DNA of 64,000 bases from Atrichornis clamosus (taxonomy: Eukaryota; Chordata; Aves; Passeriformes; Menuridae), in assembly GCA_013400975.1 (NCBI GenBank), contig WBMZ01003492.1:106839-170838 (forward strand), read 5' to 3'. The stretch's first letter is position 1. The number at the start of each line of letters is the position of its first letter. The notes below the pieces were generated by a model. That model made no database searches, had not been told where the DNA came from, and was given only the letters and a program-made list of their open reading frames with translations. The translations under genes were made by a program, and so were the position numbers. This document shows positions 1-12,380 of the stretch, in pieces.

Positions 1-519
1 AGAAATAAATTTGGTCAGTTAGGTCAGTTTGTAAGAGTGTATGTCTAGTGTGACCATGATGTCAGTAAGATCATCTCATTGAGAACCGTGTGAAAATGGC
101 ATGACATGGAAAAGCAGGAGGCAATAAACAAAGCAGATGGAGACACAGACCTGGCAAACAACAATGGAGTTAATGAAACACTGTCAGATACACAAATTCA
201 TGAGGTATCACCAAAATGCAGGAATCATTTCATAGAGGGCCAGCATGGATCTTGCAACCCATAAGATTGCCAACCTGGGGATCCAGGATGTTGATTTTAT
301 TGGAGTGTACAAAAGTGACGAAGGAATGTGAAGAAGAAGGGAGGAGCAGTGAGAATGAAAGACTGGGTGTAGAGAGAGGAATATAGAAGAGGACATTGTG
401 TGTACAATGGGAGCAGTAGGTATGCTTCTCTGCTCCCTGTGCAGTCTGGTCTCTCTTCTTGCATCTTCTTATTAAATAGTTCTTAACCATGTCCCTGCAC
501 AATAACACCATAACCAGTG
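1..519. other. Unique AT-rich DNA, no gene seen
   Basis: No recognisable repeat or coding region. Short open frames on both strands have no domain or codon pattern that I can support. A short (TG)n run at about 524-541 marks the right edge. Confidence 0.6.
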
Positions 520-1080
520 TGTTCTTGTGTGTGTGTGTGTGGATGCTGCAAGGACTCAGTGTCAGCTGCTGGTGAGATGTGAGTGTGCGAGTGGAACGCG
601 GTGCCAGTTACTGGAGGCAGACTGGGAGTACAGGCACCCCAGCCTGTGCTGTCAGATCCTGAGGCCTGTGGGCTCTCAGTCAGCTGCTGGAGGTAACGGG
701 GACCTTTAACCTGCTACTGGTGGGTGGTGAGGGACTCAGCACCAGAGGCTGGGGGAGGACTGTAGCTCCTGTGTGCCTGGTGCCTGCTGATGGGGGAATG
801 TGAGTCTGTGTCTCACCAAACCAGGCATGCCTGGGGTTGGATTGTGTATTCCCTGTCAAACTTCAAGGTGGACATCGAGTTGTGGGTGTTTCAGGGTAGG
901 TAAGAAGGGCTGTCATTCAGGCAGGGCTGCTGGGGCAGGTAGACCTGTGCCAGTACTGAGAAAAGTCATGAGTGCACATGTGGTTGCAAACCTGGAGAGT
1001 GCTGTGTGTGCTGCGCTCATGACCTGCTTTCCCTGCCAGCACAAAAGAGGACAGGACATGATTGTCTGAGCTTGTGTCTG
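520..1080. repeat. GC-rich patch, unassigned repeat-like DNA
   Basis: This block is clearly richer in G and C than the surrounding AT-rich DNA. It begins with a (TG)n run at 524-541. Related short motifs recur in the first 250 bases: CAGCTGCTGG, CAGTTACTGG, CAGCTGCTGG and CTGCTACTGG, along with variants of GACTCAG and GTGAG. This suggests a degenerate minisatellite or the remnant of an LTR or ERV-derived repeat. Open frames of 60 to 90 codons cross it on the plus strand, but none shows a domain. A T/G-rich stretch (about 1140-1225) follows. The family is not recognised, so the repeat call is inference. Confidence 0.4.
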
Positions 1081-4000
1081 TGTGTGGCTACTGTCAAAGG
1101 CAACACCTTACCTTTGGCTGTCTGTATGACCAACCATGTCAGTGTTTGTGTATGTTTGTGTGGTTTTGTTCATCTTTTGTTTAGATTTTTGTTTTCTTTG
1201 GGTTTTTTGCTTGTTTGTTTTTAAAGCGTGACTTTATTTCAATATATAAAACAAAATCTGCAGTTAAATACTCTATTACAAGTGATGTTCTAAGACAATT
1301 ATTTTTATTTATTTCTCATATGCACTTTATATTACTTAATGTCAATTGAAGCTGTAAAAACAATACCTACATTGCAAATTTTATCACCTTCTCTTTTCTG
1401 ATATGAATTGTGGAGTAGTAAGAAAAGAACAATCTCAAACTTGGTCCATACTTGCAAACTACATACACTAAGGTAGCTTAAAACTCAGCTTTGCAATGGC
1501 TAGATCATGCTGCTTCTCTGCATAAGCCAATCCTCCTACACTTTGTTAAAATGCACAGGGCTACTAATGCAGCTTATTCTCAGCATAAACTGGAAACACA
1601 TTTTCAGTTTTTCATGTCTTACTCTGACAGGAGCTGGAAGGATATACTGATGATGTAAAAGCCTCTTGCCTGTTTTTTATCGTTCCTGGGTTATTGTGTC
1701 CTGTGTTTTTTTAATGTAGTTTATCTTCAGCTATTCTTTTAAAAAAGACTGAGGACTGCAGAGCTGTCAAAAATTAATGCATACTGCCATAAACATTTTG
1801 TACCAGCTTGTCATAATTATGTACATTATTTAATGATTATTTAATGATTAAAAATGCTTTTTTACTTCATCAGGAAACAAGAAACCATATCTGTTCCAAC
1901 TAATAGCATGTCAGCTGTGATACGTTTTCCTGACAGGTACAGTGCTGTAGGAGTACACGTGGATCATGTCTTTAAGCATGATAAGTTATTTTTCCTTTAT
2001 TTTCTTTACTTTTTTTTGTCATTGTTTGAGAAACTGGGTAAGTTTTTTATAGATGAGACTAAAGCTTTGTTCAGCAAGGTAAAATTCAAGGGATGGTTGA
2101 TCACTCTTTTTTACTCCATAAATAACAATCCCATTAAAATAACTTTAAATAAGAATACAACATAAAAAAATTGCACAAATAGAAGAAATTAGCAAAGTTG
2201 CTACAATCAATCAACCATGCACAAAGCATTAAACAACCTGAAACATTAAAGGTAAAGAAACAAAGACTGTTTGTGGCAACAAAATTATTCCACAATTTGT
2301 AATGGAAATTTTCTATCTTTATCTCTCTAGTAAATTCAGTAGCATCTGCTGTCAAGAAACAATTAAAATGTGAACAGGTTTTACTTTGATTCAATATGAC
2401 TATGCCTCAATTTCCTAATGGAAGAACAATTGTTCAGTCAGCCTTCTTAAGAGTTAAATAACTGTAAAACTAGAAGATGGGAAAGTGCAAGACCTAAAAA
2501 TGTTCAGGTTTTGTGAACTGTTTAAATAAACATAAAACTCTTGATGTCTGAGTTAAATACTAGAAGAAAAATTCTATTGTCCATTATTCAGATAATATGA
2601 CGTAGGGTATAATTTCTTACATTTTTGGTGCAGAAAAAAATATTTAAAGCACATTGATCCTTGGTAATAGTATAGTCTAAAGGAAAAACAAACAAATAAG
2701 CCAACAAACCCCTCTAACTGCAATTATTTTAACCAAGTAAAGAAATTTTTCTTTTAAAAAGTGGATATCTGAAGGTAGAACAAGTAAAGAAATCATACTG
2801 AGAAATCAGCCAGAAAAATATGAAACGCTCCGTGTGTCTCTCAATTTTTTTCTTACTTTTTCAAAATATCACCACCTAAATCACAGGGAAAATATACATA
2901 GTGTGCTCATATATCTATCCAATTAGCATTGTATGAGATAGAATTGTGTAACTTAGATTTTTAAAGTTATTTGCCTTTCATTAGTACTCAACCTTGCCTG
3001 TAGTTTCCTGTTTGTTCTTTCTGGCTCATCTTTTTTCTCCTGCCCTCACCTTTGTGCTTACTACCTTGCTTTCTGAAGTGATGCTCCCCATGTGCTGATG
3101 CTCAGCTTGTTCTCTGCATCATTCCAGAGAAGAGTTTGCACTTTTTTGCTTCCTCAAATTTCAATAAATCTTATAAGGCTTGAGAGGTACCAAGCTATCT
3201 TCTAGCAACTGGATTTTTTTTTTTCCATTAGACACCCACAAGTAAGGACTGACATAAACAACACGTTATATTTATTTAATATGTCTCAGAATACATAAGC
3301 TCTGTGTTACTAGTTCATGAAAACTTAAACATGATAGTAGATTTTCTTTGTATGTTTTACAAAATCTCCCAGATGACTGCAATGGACAGCTCACAGATCA
3401 ATGTACTTAATGTTTTAATGTTCAATATTTATAATTTCATTTTTTGTTATTTTGTCAGCATTTAATTTGAATTAAACCTCTATTTTATTTTTTCAACATG
3501 ACAGATGATAAGCTCCCTCATCTTTTGCTTCTTTTTCTCTTCTTCCTTTTCCCCCAAAATTAATAATTAAAACCTCTTTAATATATTTATGCATAAAGGA
3601 ACAGAAATAATTTATTGTTTTAAAAAATGCCTAACTGTTAACTGTTAGGTGTTATTAACTTAGTGTCTGAGAAAGCATAGGACTCATTAAAAAGTTTAGC
3701 CACCAAACAACAACAACAACAAAACCAATAAAATAAAACAAAATCTTAAAGAAGTTTGGAAAGCCAGGAGTGGACTAACATAGTTCTTTGTAACTGAATG
3801 TGCAGTGCTTTCAGACAGGAATTGGTGTTCTGCCATGCACTTGATGCTACTCTTTGTTTATTTCTTAGCATGTTCACTTATGAAGATATAAAATACAAAA
3901 ATCTTTAAAAGAACATAATTTAAAATTGTAAAGGTTTTGCTGTGGAACAGAAATAGACTTTGACATTCACCAATGTGAAAGAAAATGAAAAGGGGGAAAA

Positions 4001-4211
4001 AAAAGAGTTTGTCCTCCTGTCTGTGGGTATTTCAATTATGCAAACTGAAGCCAGTTGCTATTTTGTACTAGATCTGAATAAACAATGCTAATATAGAATA
4101 ATTTCACTTTCCTTCCATAGCTCTCTACCACCTCAGTCAAAAAATGATGTGGATTACCGACCTCCACTGTTAAAACTGTCTATTATTGCTTTCACTCTGC
4201 AGTGATAAAAG

Positions 4212-4281
4212 GATTTTGTATGTTAACTTGTTCATTACCAACGGGAGATTTTGTATGTTAACTTGTTCATTACCAACAGGA
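4212..4281. repeat. Tandem duplication of a 35-bp unit
   Basis: Two adjacent 35-bp copies, 4212-4246 and 4247-4281, both starting GATTTTGTATGTTAACTTG. They differ by one base near the right end (CGGGA versus CAGGA). The near identity in otherwise ageing DNA suggests a fairly recent duplication. Confidence 0.95.
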
Positions 4282-7200
4282 ACTGGAGATACAGGTGTAA
4301 TGTGGTATATGTTAATGCTGTTTATATGTCATGCTTTAACTTTTCTTTCAATAAAACCTCTATTAACCACACATTTTAAGCAGGTTTCTTAGAGTAATGG
4401 AAATTCCTATCCATCAATTTCACATAATGTACAGAGAAGCAGGGAAGTTAAGATCAGTGATTTTTTTCTTTCATGGAGGTATTAAAGACCACCCAGCTTA
4501 GCAGAGACTACGTGATAAGCTCTACATATTTGAAACTGAAGTTCCCAAAAAGCAATATGGTAGCTTTATACCTCAAAGGACATCAGAGGCTCCAACTACC
4601 AAAGAAAATGTTCTTGGAGAGCAGGCTTCATTTGTTTTGCTGCTCATAGAGCCTAGTTACTTAGGGTGAGTATTAACCTATCCTTGGTCTTAAAAGAAAT
4701 TTTTTTAATTTTGAAAAGGAGCAAGAGAATCCAGATGCAATCACAGATTGTTAAGTAACAGCTCTACACTCCACCCGGCCTTTTTTTTTTTATCAGTTGA
4801 CTTTCAGATGCTTAGCAAGGCTCTTTGTAGTGTTGGTGTAGGTCATTTGTTATGATCTTTGGCATTATATTGGCACTTATCAAATAACATATTGTATCCT
4901 GGGGACTCTCCAGTGATCTAAATAACAGAAGGGAAAAATTAACAGGCTTCTAATTGATTGACAGATTGACATCTGGGAGGGGAGACATCATTTTGTACAC
5001 TATGCTACAGTAGTCTACAATTAACCTAACAATTATAGGATGAAAATTCTTGTCTATATTTAGGTCTGGTTCTTATGTAAGCAGAAAGCATTTAAACTCC
5101 TGAGAAGTTTAGGTGATTAAGCATGTTGTTATTTGCAAAAGAGGAAGAAAAGAATGTAGGATAGTATACATGATGTTGTTTGTTCTTTGGTTGGTTGATT
5201 TTAAGTTTGCTTTTTCTTTTAAATGCATTGAGCTGTTTAATGAAAACATGTATAAAGTGGGTTTTTAATCATGAAGCATTCTGTTACAACATTTAGGTCA
5301 GACCATGTTAATTCCAGACACTGTGATATGCTTGCAAAGCTGGATTCTGGCATCATTGTAACCTTTCTACTGCTATTAGTGAAGAGGTGATGAACGGGCA
5401 ATGTTAAGTCAATGAAAAGTTGTTGAGATACATTGTAGGGAATGGCAGTCTGTTCACTAGAACAGAATATGCAAACTAGAGGTAGTGTGGCAATAAAAGA
5501 TCCATTCTTAACTATTTTCTCCAAGGCTAGTTTTACGACATCTGTCATTCATCTTGCTCTAAAAGAAAACGAAGAAAGGTTATTAGAGACGATAGCTTTT
5601 GCATTAAATATTGCCTGCTCGCACATGCACTTGAAGAGCTTTATGTTTAAACTTTTAAGAAATGTGGTCACACAGGGAAGAAAAACAGATTTTTCTCAGA
5701 ATTACTCAATTACCAGTGAGAGAAGGAGAGAGAGAGTGGGATGGAATGAAAAACATATTAGAAGGCTCCAAAGACATATGTAATAAAGGACTTGTCTTTC
5801 ATTCTATTCACTGACAAAGCTATTTTCTATTAAGATCACGGAATTTGCAAGTTTCACACATGTGTTTTGTGACTACTGATAAATCAAAGCTCAGTGATAA
5901 CGACCATAAACATGAAAATTGAAAGATTCAGGTAAATCAGCCTCGGTTCACCAGAAGCTTGGTAAATATATGTCATACCTGTACAGGAGATACATCTGAG
6001 GTTATTTGGTATTCAGAATACAGAAAACATATGACATTTTTTAAATCCTAAGGTGAAGGTAACTGCGGAGCTGGAATTGAAAGTCTGAAATATATGTATC
6101 TACTAATGACTGGAATCTGAGATACGTGAACCATGTACTTGTTCTAGTAGTCCACTCAGTCCCTAAGAGGACTGCGTAACACACCCGTGCTTTCATTGTT
6201 TCACTGTGTTCTGTGCAACATCATTAGATGCAGATATTCAAACAAACATTCAAAAAAGTGAAAAGTAATAAGTAAAAAGTAAAAAATGGATAAGGAACAA
6301 AAATAACACCACAGATTTGTGGTATATCATTCATGAAATATTGATTCGATGAAGAAAAAGACTCTACCATTTTTATTTTCACTTGGTTTAGAAGATTTAT
6401 TTTTATTAAGGTTTTTATTTAGATATCTTTCCTTTTGCTGACTTTTGAGAGAAAAATTATCTAGGAACACTTTAACATTAATGAAGATTCCCATTCTTTT
6501 CTGCTTAACTACTTACAGGAATGAAATGACAATTTAACCAATGAAGCAGACTTAAAGAAATTTGCCTTGTGCAAACATGTAAGTACTTAGCTGTTTATTA
6601 TTTGGGCTAAAAAAAATAACAGTGTTGATGAGGATCTAGGTTTTTGGTGTTTGTTTTTGTCATAATGCCTTTTCAGGGTGAGTTAGCATCCTAACCAGTG
6701 AACTGGCATACTCTCTCTGTCTTCAATATGCCGATTGTTGAAAATATGGAGAAAAAACCTTGGGATATCATGCCATTTTTACTAACATGTCTGAGATGTG
6801 ACAGCTACAAGTGGCAGCAATATTTGCAGATTTTATTTTTAGTTTGCTGACAATTGCCAACAACAGCCCCAGAATCAGTTACCTATTTATGACAAGTTCC
6901 ATAATATTATTGTGTTTTTTGTAGAAAACACAAATCCTTGACAACAATACCACAGCTTCAATTAATTCAATTTAATTTCCTGTGTATGGTCTTTCTAATA
7001 CGTGTGGATAAACCGTTGACAGCTTTCATATGACATTTAAATATCCCATTAAATAATGAGAAAAAATTAATTATGTGGGAACAGTTTATGAAACGGTTAA
7101 GGTCAATAAGACTTCTTCTGACTTCAAAAACACTTGAAAAAAATTTTTATTGTGCCAATGATGTACAGGATTAATATATTGGTTTAGGTTTTGATATAAT

Positions 7201-8250
7201 ATTCTCTCTTATCACATTTTGACATCAGAGAAGTATATAAAAATGTTTATTTTCTTTCACTGTGTCTATTTAAAACCACATTAAGAGCTACGTGTATATC
7301 CATTGCAGCTATTGACAATGAAGAGTCAAACACAGCAAAGGCTGAATTTCACTTTGAGGTTTGCTAGGAAGAAATAAAGCCTGAGATTGCACAAAGGATA
7401 TCCTTTCATAATGCAGTTTGCACTGAAGGGTGTTCAGTGCTAGGGTTTAGGACAACATCAGCAGGAAAATCCATTCAACTTTCAGATGGGCTTTGTCAAG
7501 GCTTTTCTTAATTTTGCAGTGCCTGCTTTCCTCCAAACTGGTTTTTCTGTGTATAGTGTCACTACCAGAAGACCAGTTAAAACTATTATAATTTTATTCT
7601 GCCTTTTTTTTAATTATTTTTTAATTTTACCCCTCATATCTGCTACTATATTCACACTGATGCATGAATAAATTATATTAACTTCTCTTTTGCATTCAGG
7701 ATTTCTTAGATTTCAGGCATTTGTTCATTTTTATATTTTTTATTTTTTAATTAGGGTTTTTTTTTATTGTCTTCTTCCCCTTTACCTGAATGGTTCACTA
7801 CTAATTATGTTTTTTGTACTTTCCCAAAATCTCAAAAGGACTTAAGCAATGCATTCCCCTATCATTTATATTCTGTGTGGCCATGATGGTCTTTTACTGT
7901 AAGCTAGACTACATCTAGGAAAATTACAAATGCCCAGCTCTTATCTAAAAAGCCGTCTGGAAGGAAAACATGAACAAATTGATACTTAGTGAAAAGTAAT
8001 AAAGGTTCTTTTGGAAGGAATGCAGTATTGCTACTTATTTATTTTTAGTGTTAAAGAGAAACACATAAAGAGAGATTGCAATTCCTTCAGGGTTTTTTTA
8101 CATGCAGGAACTATAACTTAGGACATAGTCAAGACAAATCTGCGAATATAATAATTTGCAACCAATTTTCTACTATTTTTTAAAGAGGTCAGTAGCACAT
8201 ATGCTACGCCATTCAGATGGGAAAGAGGTGGAGATGTGCAATAAAAGCAC

Positions 8251-8272
8251 AATAATAATAATTATTATTATT
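8251..8272. repeat. 22-bp perfect AAT/ATT palindrome
   Basis: An (AAT)n run passes directly into an (ATT)n run, making a perfect self-complementary sequence that could extrude as a small hairpin. It is flanked by further T-rich DNA. Confidence 0.9.
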
Positions 8273-9757
8273 TTTTATAACTGCCCAAAGAAATACACTT
8301 GACAAATCTGTGGCAACATGTGACTCTGAACAAAGCAGGTTTCATATGTGAAAGCTGTGTGCTGTTTCAGCAAAGTAATCTTTTAGTGAATCAGAACAGT
8401 GGTTCTAAAGAAACAGGTACACAACACAGGCATCAAGGCACATTTATTTTTATCAATTTTGCTATGCTTAAGGAAAATTCCTAAACAAATCCTAGTCTTT
8501 AAGAAATGTAGTATTGTCTACAAAATAGTTCTTCAATGCTTGGTAGATGGTGATTAAATATGTTTTTTTTCTGTATGCAATATAACTAAATGCATAATTT
8601 TCTAAGAAACTTTTAGAAAAGTAGAAATAAACATTCTGGTCTGCCTTGCTTGTGCCTAAATTTTGTCCACCTACTGTGCCAGATATCCTAAGTAACAGTA
8701 GGATTCTCTTACCATGATTTTATTTTCTCTGTAAGTGCTTACCATAACAGTCTTACATAGAAATTGAAATTATATTGTGGCATTAATTGAAGTAAAGAGG
8801 TCCATTTCTTCTAGCACATGGAAAAATAAAATCAATTCTAAAGCTAATCAGTTACTTGAGACTAGCTATCTTTAAGTGGTTAAATTTTGGGAAGTGGAAC
8901 ATATGCTTAGCAGTAGGACCTCTTTCCTCACATTAGTTCCTAAGAACTAATCTGTAGTTGTTGTTTATTTGGATCTATGTATTCGAGAATCTGACTCAGG
9001 GAAAAAAACAATCTATTTTTGTCTTTTTCTATAGGAAAAAAATAATAATTGTATCTAAGATAAGTATGACGAACTATAAGTTTCTTAACATGTGTGTTCA
9101 TATTTAAATGAAGTCCATTCTCATACTGAGCTTACTTTCAGGGACACCATATCTATTTTCACAATGCTAAAGGGGCTTGAAAGAGTAAGCACTGATCCAT
9201 GACTTACACTGTTAGCAAACACTTAAAACTAATAAATAAATTCTGCTCTAAATTCCCTGTATTGACAGCAGAGAGGGTTAGATAAATTTTTAAGCCTCCA
9301 AAAGGAAAAAGCCTCTGCCAAATTTTGGTAAGAAAGCCGGGTGAATATGATCCTCCTGATGATATTTTCTTAAATGTGCCCATTGATTAGATAGTGAAGA
9401 TCAAGAAAACTTTTAGAAGTGGTATAATTTCAAAAAACCGCTAGAGTTTTCATGCATGTTAGATGTTTAAATTAGATTGGATCTCACTTCCAATTTCTAT
9501 TTCATAAACTTATTTTTTGTTCTTTTTGCATTACATTATATATGGCAACATATTTTATTATTTTTACACTACCTAACCAGTTCCTGGAGAAACTAATATT
9601 ATCACAACTGTAGACCGGAGACATGACTTTTTGTAGATAAGTTATTTCACTCATTATCCAGCTGAAAGATAAAACTCTGTTACACTGCAAATTAAAATTT
9701 GAAACCTATATTTATATTTTTCAGTTTAGGAATTAATTTAAAAAAAACAACCCCTCC

Positions 9758-9829
9758 AATAAAAAACCCCAACCAAACAAATAAAAACCCCAACCAAACA
9801 AATAAAAAAACCCCAAACCAACGAAAAAA
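9758..9829. repeat. A/C-rich minisatellite, about 22-bp unit, three copies
   Basis: Three tandem copies of a unit resembling AATAAAAACCCCAACCAAAC, with small differences in A-run length. It is one of several strand-asymmetric A/C tracts in the window. Confidence 0.85.
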
Positions 9830-9967
9830 GTTTGTAAAAAGCTTATATATTCCTACTACATTTTAGCTGTGCGACATGCTAAAATAAAAAAAGTTATATG
9901 AAAGATACATATAAATTATCAGGAAGATCATATAACTCTTTTTAGCCTGCAGTTTCTGATATGTACT

Positions 9968-10115
9968 TCACAGAATCACATAATACTCTGAATTGGAAGG
10001 GACCCACAGGGATCATTGAGTCCAACTCTTAAGTGACTGGCCCCTCTATGCAGGGATTGAACTCACAACCTCAGCATCATTAACACCATGCTCTAACCAA
10101 CTGAGCTAATCAGCA
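9968..10115 (-). mobile_element. tRNA-Ile/CR1 chimeric SINE (TguSINE1-like)
   Basis: Read on the minus strand, this roughly 148-bp element starts with a tRNA-like head and ends with a CR1 3' tail. The head shows an A box (TAGCTCAGTTGG, complement of about 10097-10108). It has an anticodon-loop region reading TTAATGA, consistent with anticodon AAT of tRNA-Ile. It also has a B box, GAGTTCAATCC, at 10054-10064 that has lost its CpG. After a short linker comes ACTTAAGAGTTGGACTC and the CR1-type tail, ending in TTCTGTGA. This layout is that of TguSINE1, a SINE known from passerine birds and thought to use the CR1 machinery. The copy is diverged, the acceptor stem is not preserved and no clear target-site duplication was found, so it is a SINE rather than a working tRNA gene. 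Confidence 0.9.
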
Positions 10116-12127
10116 GAGATACATTTAAATCTACTGCCATTTAAAAATCTTGGCAATTTAGGAACGATATTTCTTCTACAATACCGGTTGATTATGATGT
10201 GGTAACCAAAGAGACAAATAGAATATTATAAATTATTATGAAGTGAAAAGAGAGCAAAACAGAATTATTTTGCAAATAAATACATGTGTCGCCTCTGTTT
10301 TGGTTATATATGATTTCAACCAATTCAGCAATAAAGGAGAAAAGATTTTTTAAAAAAGTGAAGCAATAACAATTTGATGAGTGCTTTTGAACTGAAAGGA
10401 ATAAAAGGTGTCTGAAGCAGACATGACACACTTACAAAATAATATAAATAATATAAAATTTTACATAGACAATGAACCCAAAATCAGTGTATGTTATGTC
10501 ATACAGTGCAAGAACTTGAGAGTATTACATGATTGGAGCTTAAAAAAAAGGTGAACTATTTTTATTGCGTAATTTGCATCTGGTAGATTTTGCCAGTGAT
10601 ATCGTAGATTTTAACAGTGTGAATCTTTGAAAAAAAGGTAAGAAAAAGGTCATGAAAGACAGGAAAGTCAGGAGTTTTCTACCATCACACAACCAATAAG
10701 AGGGGTTCTAAAAAATTATGTGATTCAGAATGTCAGTGAATCACTTACTTGTGAAACAAACAAAGAAACAAAAAAGGCTTTGCTTGTTTTACCCCTCCCT
10801 AAAGGCACGCTATGACCTCCATCAAGATTTGTTCTGAGTTGATTCTTAAACTAAAACTATAAATACTGCTGAATATTTTCTTACACACTGTAGTGACCAC
10901 CTTTTCTGAACTGGTACGTGAATGCTGCTTGGTACAGATAAACATTAAAAATGACCACCGAGGTACCTCTCATACTTGTCTGAAGATAAATGCTACACAT
11001 CATCCTTTCCTGTAAGAAGTACAAGGATTCAAACTGTAAGAGTTTTCCTGAGGGGTTCTTCATCTTGCTGTCTTTATTACTGAGCAATAAATGATGAATG
11101 TCTCCTCTCTCCTTCACCATGTAATGCTGCAAGATTGTACCTGCCAGTCTGGACTACTAAGAAGAAGTTTATTTCATATTTTACATAAGCTCTTTTCATC
11201 TGATCTCTCCTTATGCCAGACAACAATTTTCATGCATGATAAATCTTAGGAGCAACATGCAAACAAATGTCTGCTCCTGTTACTATATTTTCAATTGTAC
11301 TGTATTTTGTCCTCTGAACATTTATTTCATATATTTATGGAAGGAATTGCTATTCAGTTTCTTTTTCTTCTTTTTTTTTAAGTGTTTCCTAAGCTCCTAA
11401 AAATAATACTCATACATAAATGTAGATTACAATTTCTCTCACTTAATTCTTCTTCTACACAATAAAAGAATGTCCAAAAGACTGCTCTCACTTTAATTCT
11501 GTAAATGTGTGACATCTTCACAGTGTGAACTAGCACGTTTTCTGATCTCAGAAGTTTCAAAGAACAATATATACTTCTGCCTGTCCTCCACGACACTTAT
11601 TTTTCTTTATTTTATTTTTCTCCACATATTTACCTGCATTATTCCTTCATTTTAAAAGAGTTTTGAATACACAGTGATGTGTCTGAACAGACATTTGAAG
11701 AGAATGTTTCAGTCCTTATTCTGTCTGATTGAACTGAAACACGTACCTCTCACAGTCTTTCTACACTCTTATAGGATTATGTTTTCTCACATACAACACG
11801 AGATTAAAGCAAATATATATGTTTTAAACATTGTCACATTTATTTCACTGCTATATATATGGGTTTTTTTAATAAAAAATCATGTTTTCTGGAGACCATT
11901 TGATCTGTTGTAATGCAGAGGTTCCTCACTCTATCACTTAGCTAGGGATTCTGACAGATGATGGAAAATCTAAGACAAAGTGCACACAAATGTTATTTAT
12001 TATTGCTGGGATTTTTTAAGGTTTTTCTTCTACTATACTTTCTTCTCATTAATTCCACTTTTTTTTTTTCTGTTTATTTTTCCAAATACAACAATAACTG
12101 TTCCCTTTTCCAAGTTACTCTTGAAAT
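10116..12127. other. AT-rich unique stretch, no gene seen
   Basis: Separates the SINE from the next CR1 fragment. Short frames on both strands (for example 10881-11132 minus and 11674-11913 plus) carry no recognisable domain. Nothing else stands out. Confidence 0.6.
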
Positions 12128-12380
12128 TCATAGAATCATAGGATACCCTGGATTGGAAGTCATCCACAAGGATTAGCACAGAACAGCCCCAAGAATCACA
12201 CCTTGAGTCTGAGTGCATTGTCCAAACACTTCTTGAACTCTGTCAGGCTGGTGCTGTGACAACTTTTCTGGGAAGCCTCTCCCAGTGTCCAACCACCCTC
12301 AGAGTGAATAACCTTTTCCCATGGTTCTTAAGACACTGAGGCAAGGTTTGACCTTACCCCAGCTTTGATCAATTTAAAAT
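12128..12380 (-). mobile_element. CR1 LINE 3' end, 5'-truncated
   Basis: The plus strand reads as the complement of a CR1 3' untranslated region. It starts ATAGAATCATAGGAT (complement of the CR1 terminal ATTCTATGATT-type repeat), then GGATTGGAAG, CATTGTCCAAACACTTC, CTTGAACTCTGTCAGG and CCAACCACCCTCAG. The tail is of the same type as the one borrowed by the SINE at 9968-10115. Similarity fades beyond about 12330-12380, as expected for a 5'-truncated copy. Confidence 0.92.

Larger units (their letters stand above)
1081..9740. other. Long AT-rich unique stretch, no gene seen
   Basis: About 8.7 kb of AT-rich DNA without a recognisable transposon or coding exon. It holds (CAA)n-like A/C-rich DNA at about 3702-3745, the 35-bp tandem duplication at 4212-4281, the AAT/ATT palindrome at 8251-8272 and many short A or T runs. 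Open frames such as 5442-5783 (113 codons) and 1854-2165 (103 codons) look like chance frames in AT-rich sequence, with no domain or homology I can name. Confidence 0.6.

Noticed and set aside
5237..5783. Overlapping opposite frames of 103 and 113 codons
   Set aside because: No domain, no splice or promoter support; one strand's frame mirrors the other.
10045..10115. Possible tRNA-Ile gene on the minus strand
   Set aside because: The acceptor stem is not preserved, the anticodon stem is mispaired, and the sequence continues into a CR1 tail. It is a SINE head.
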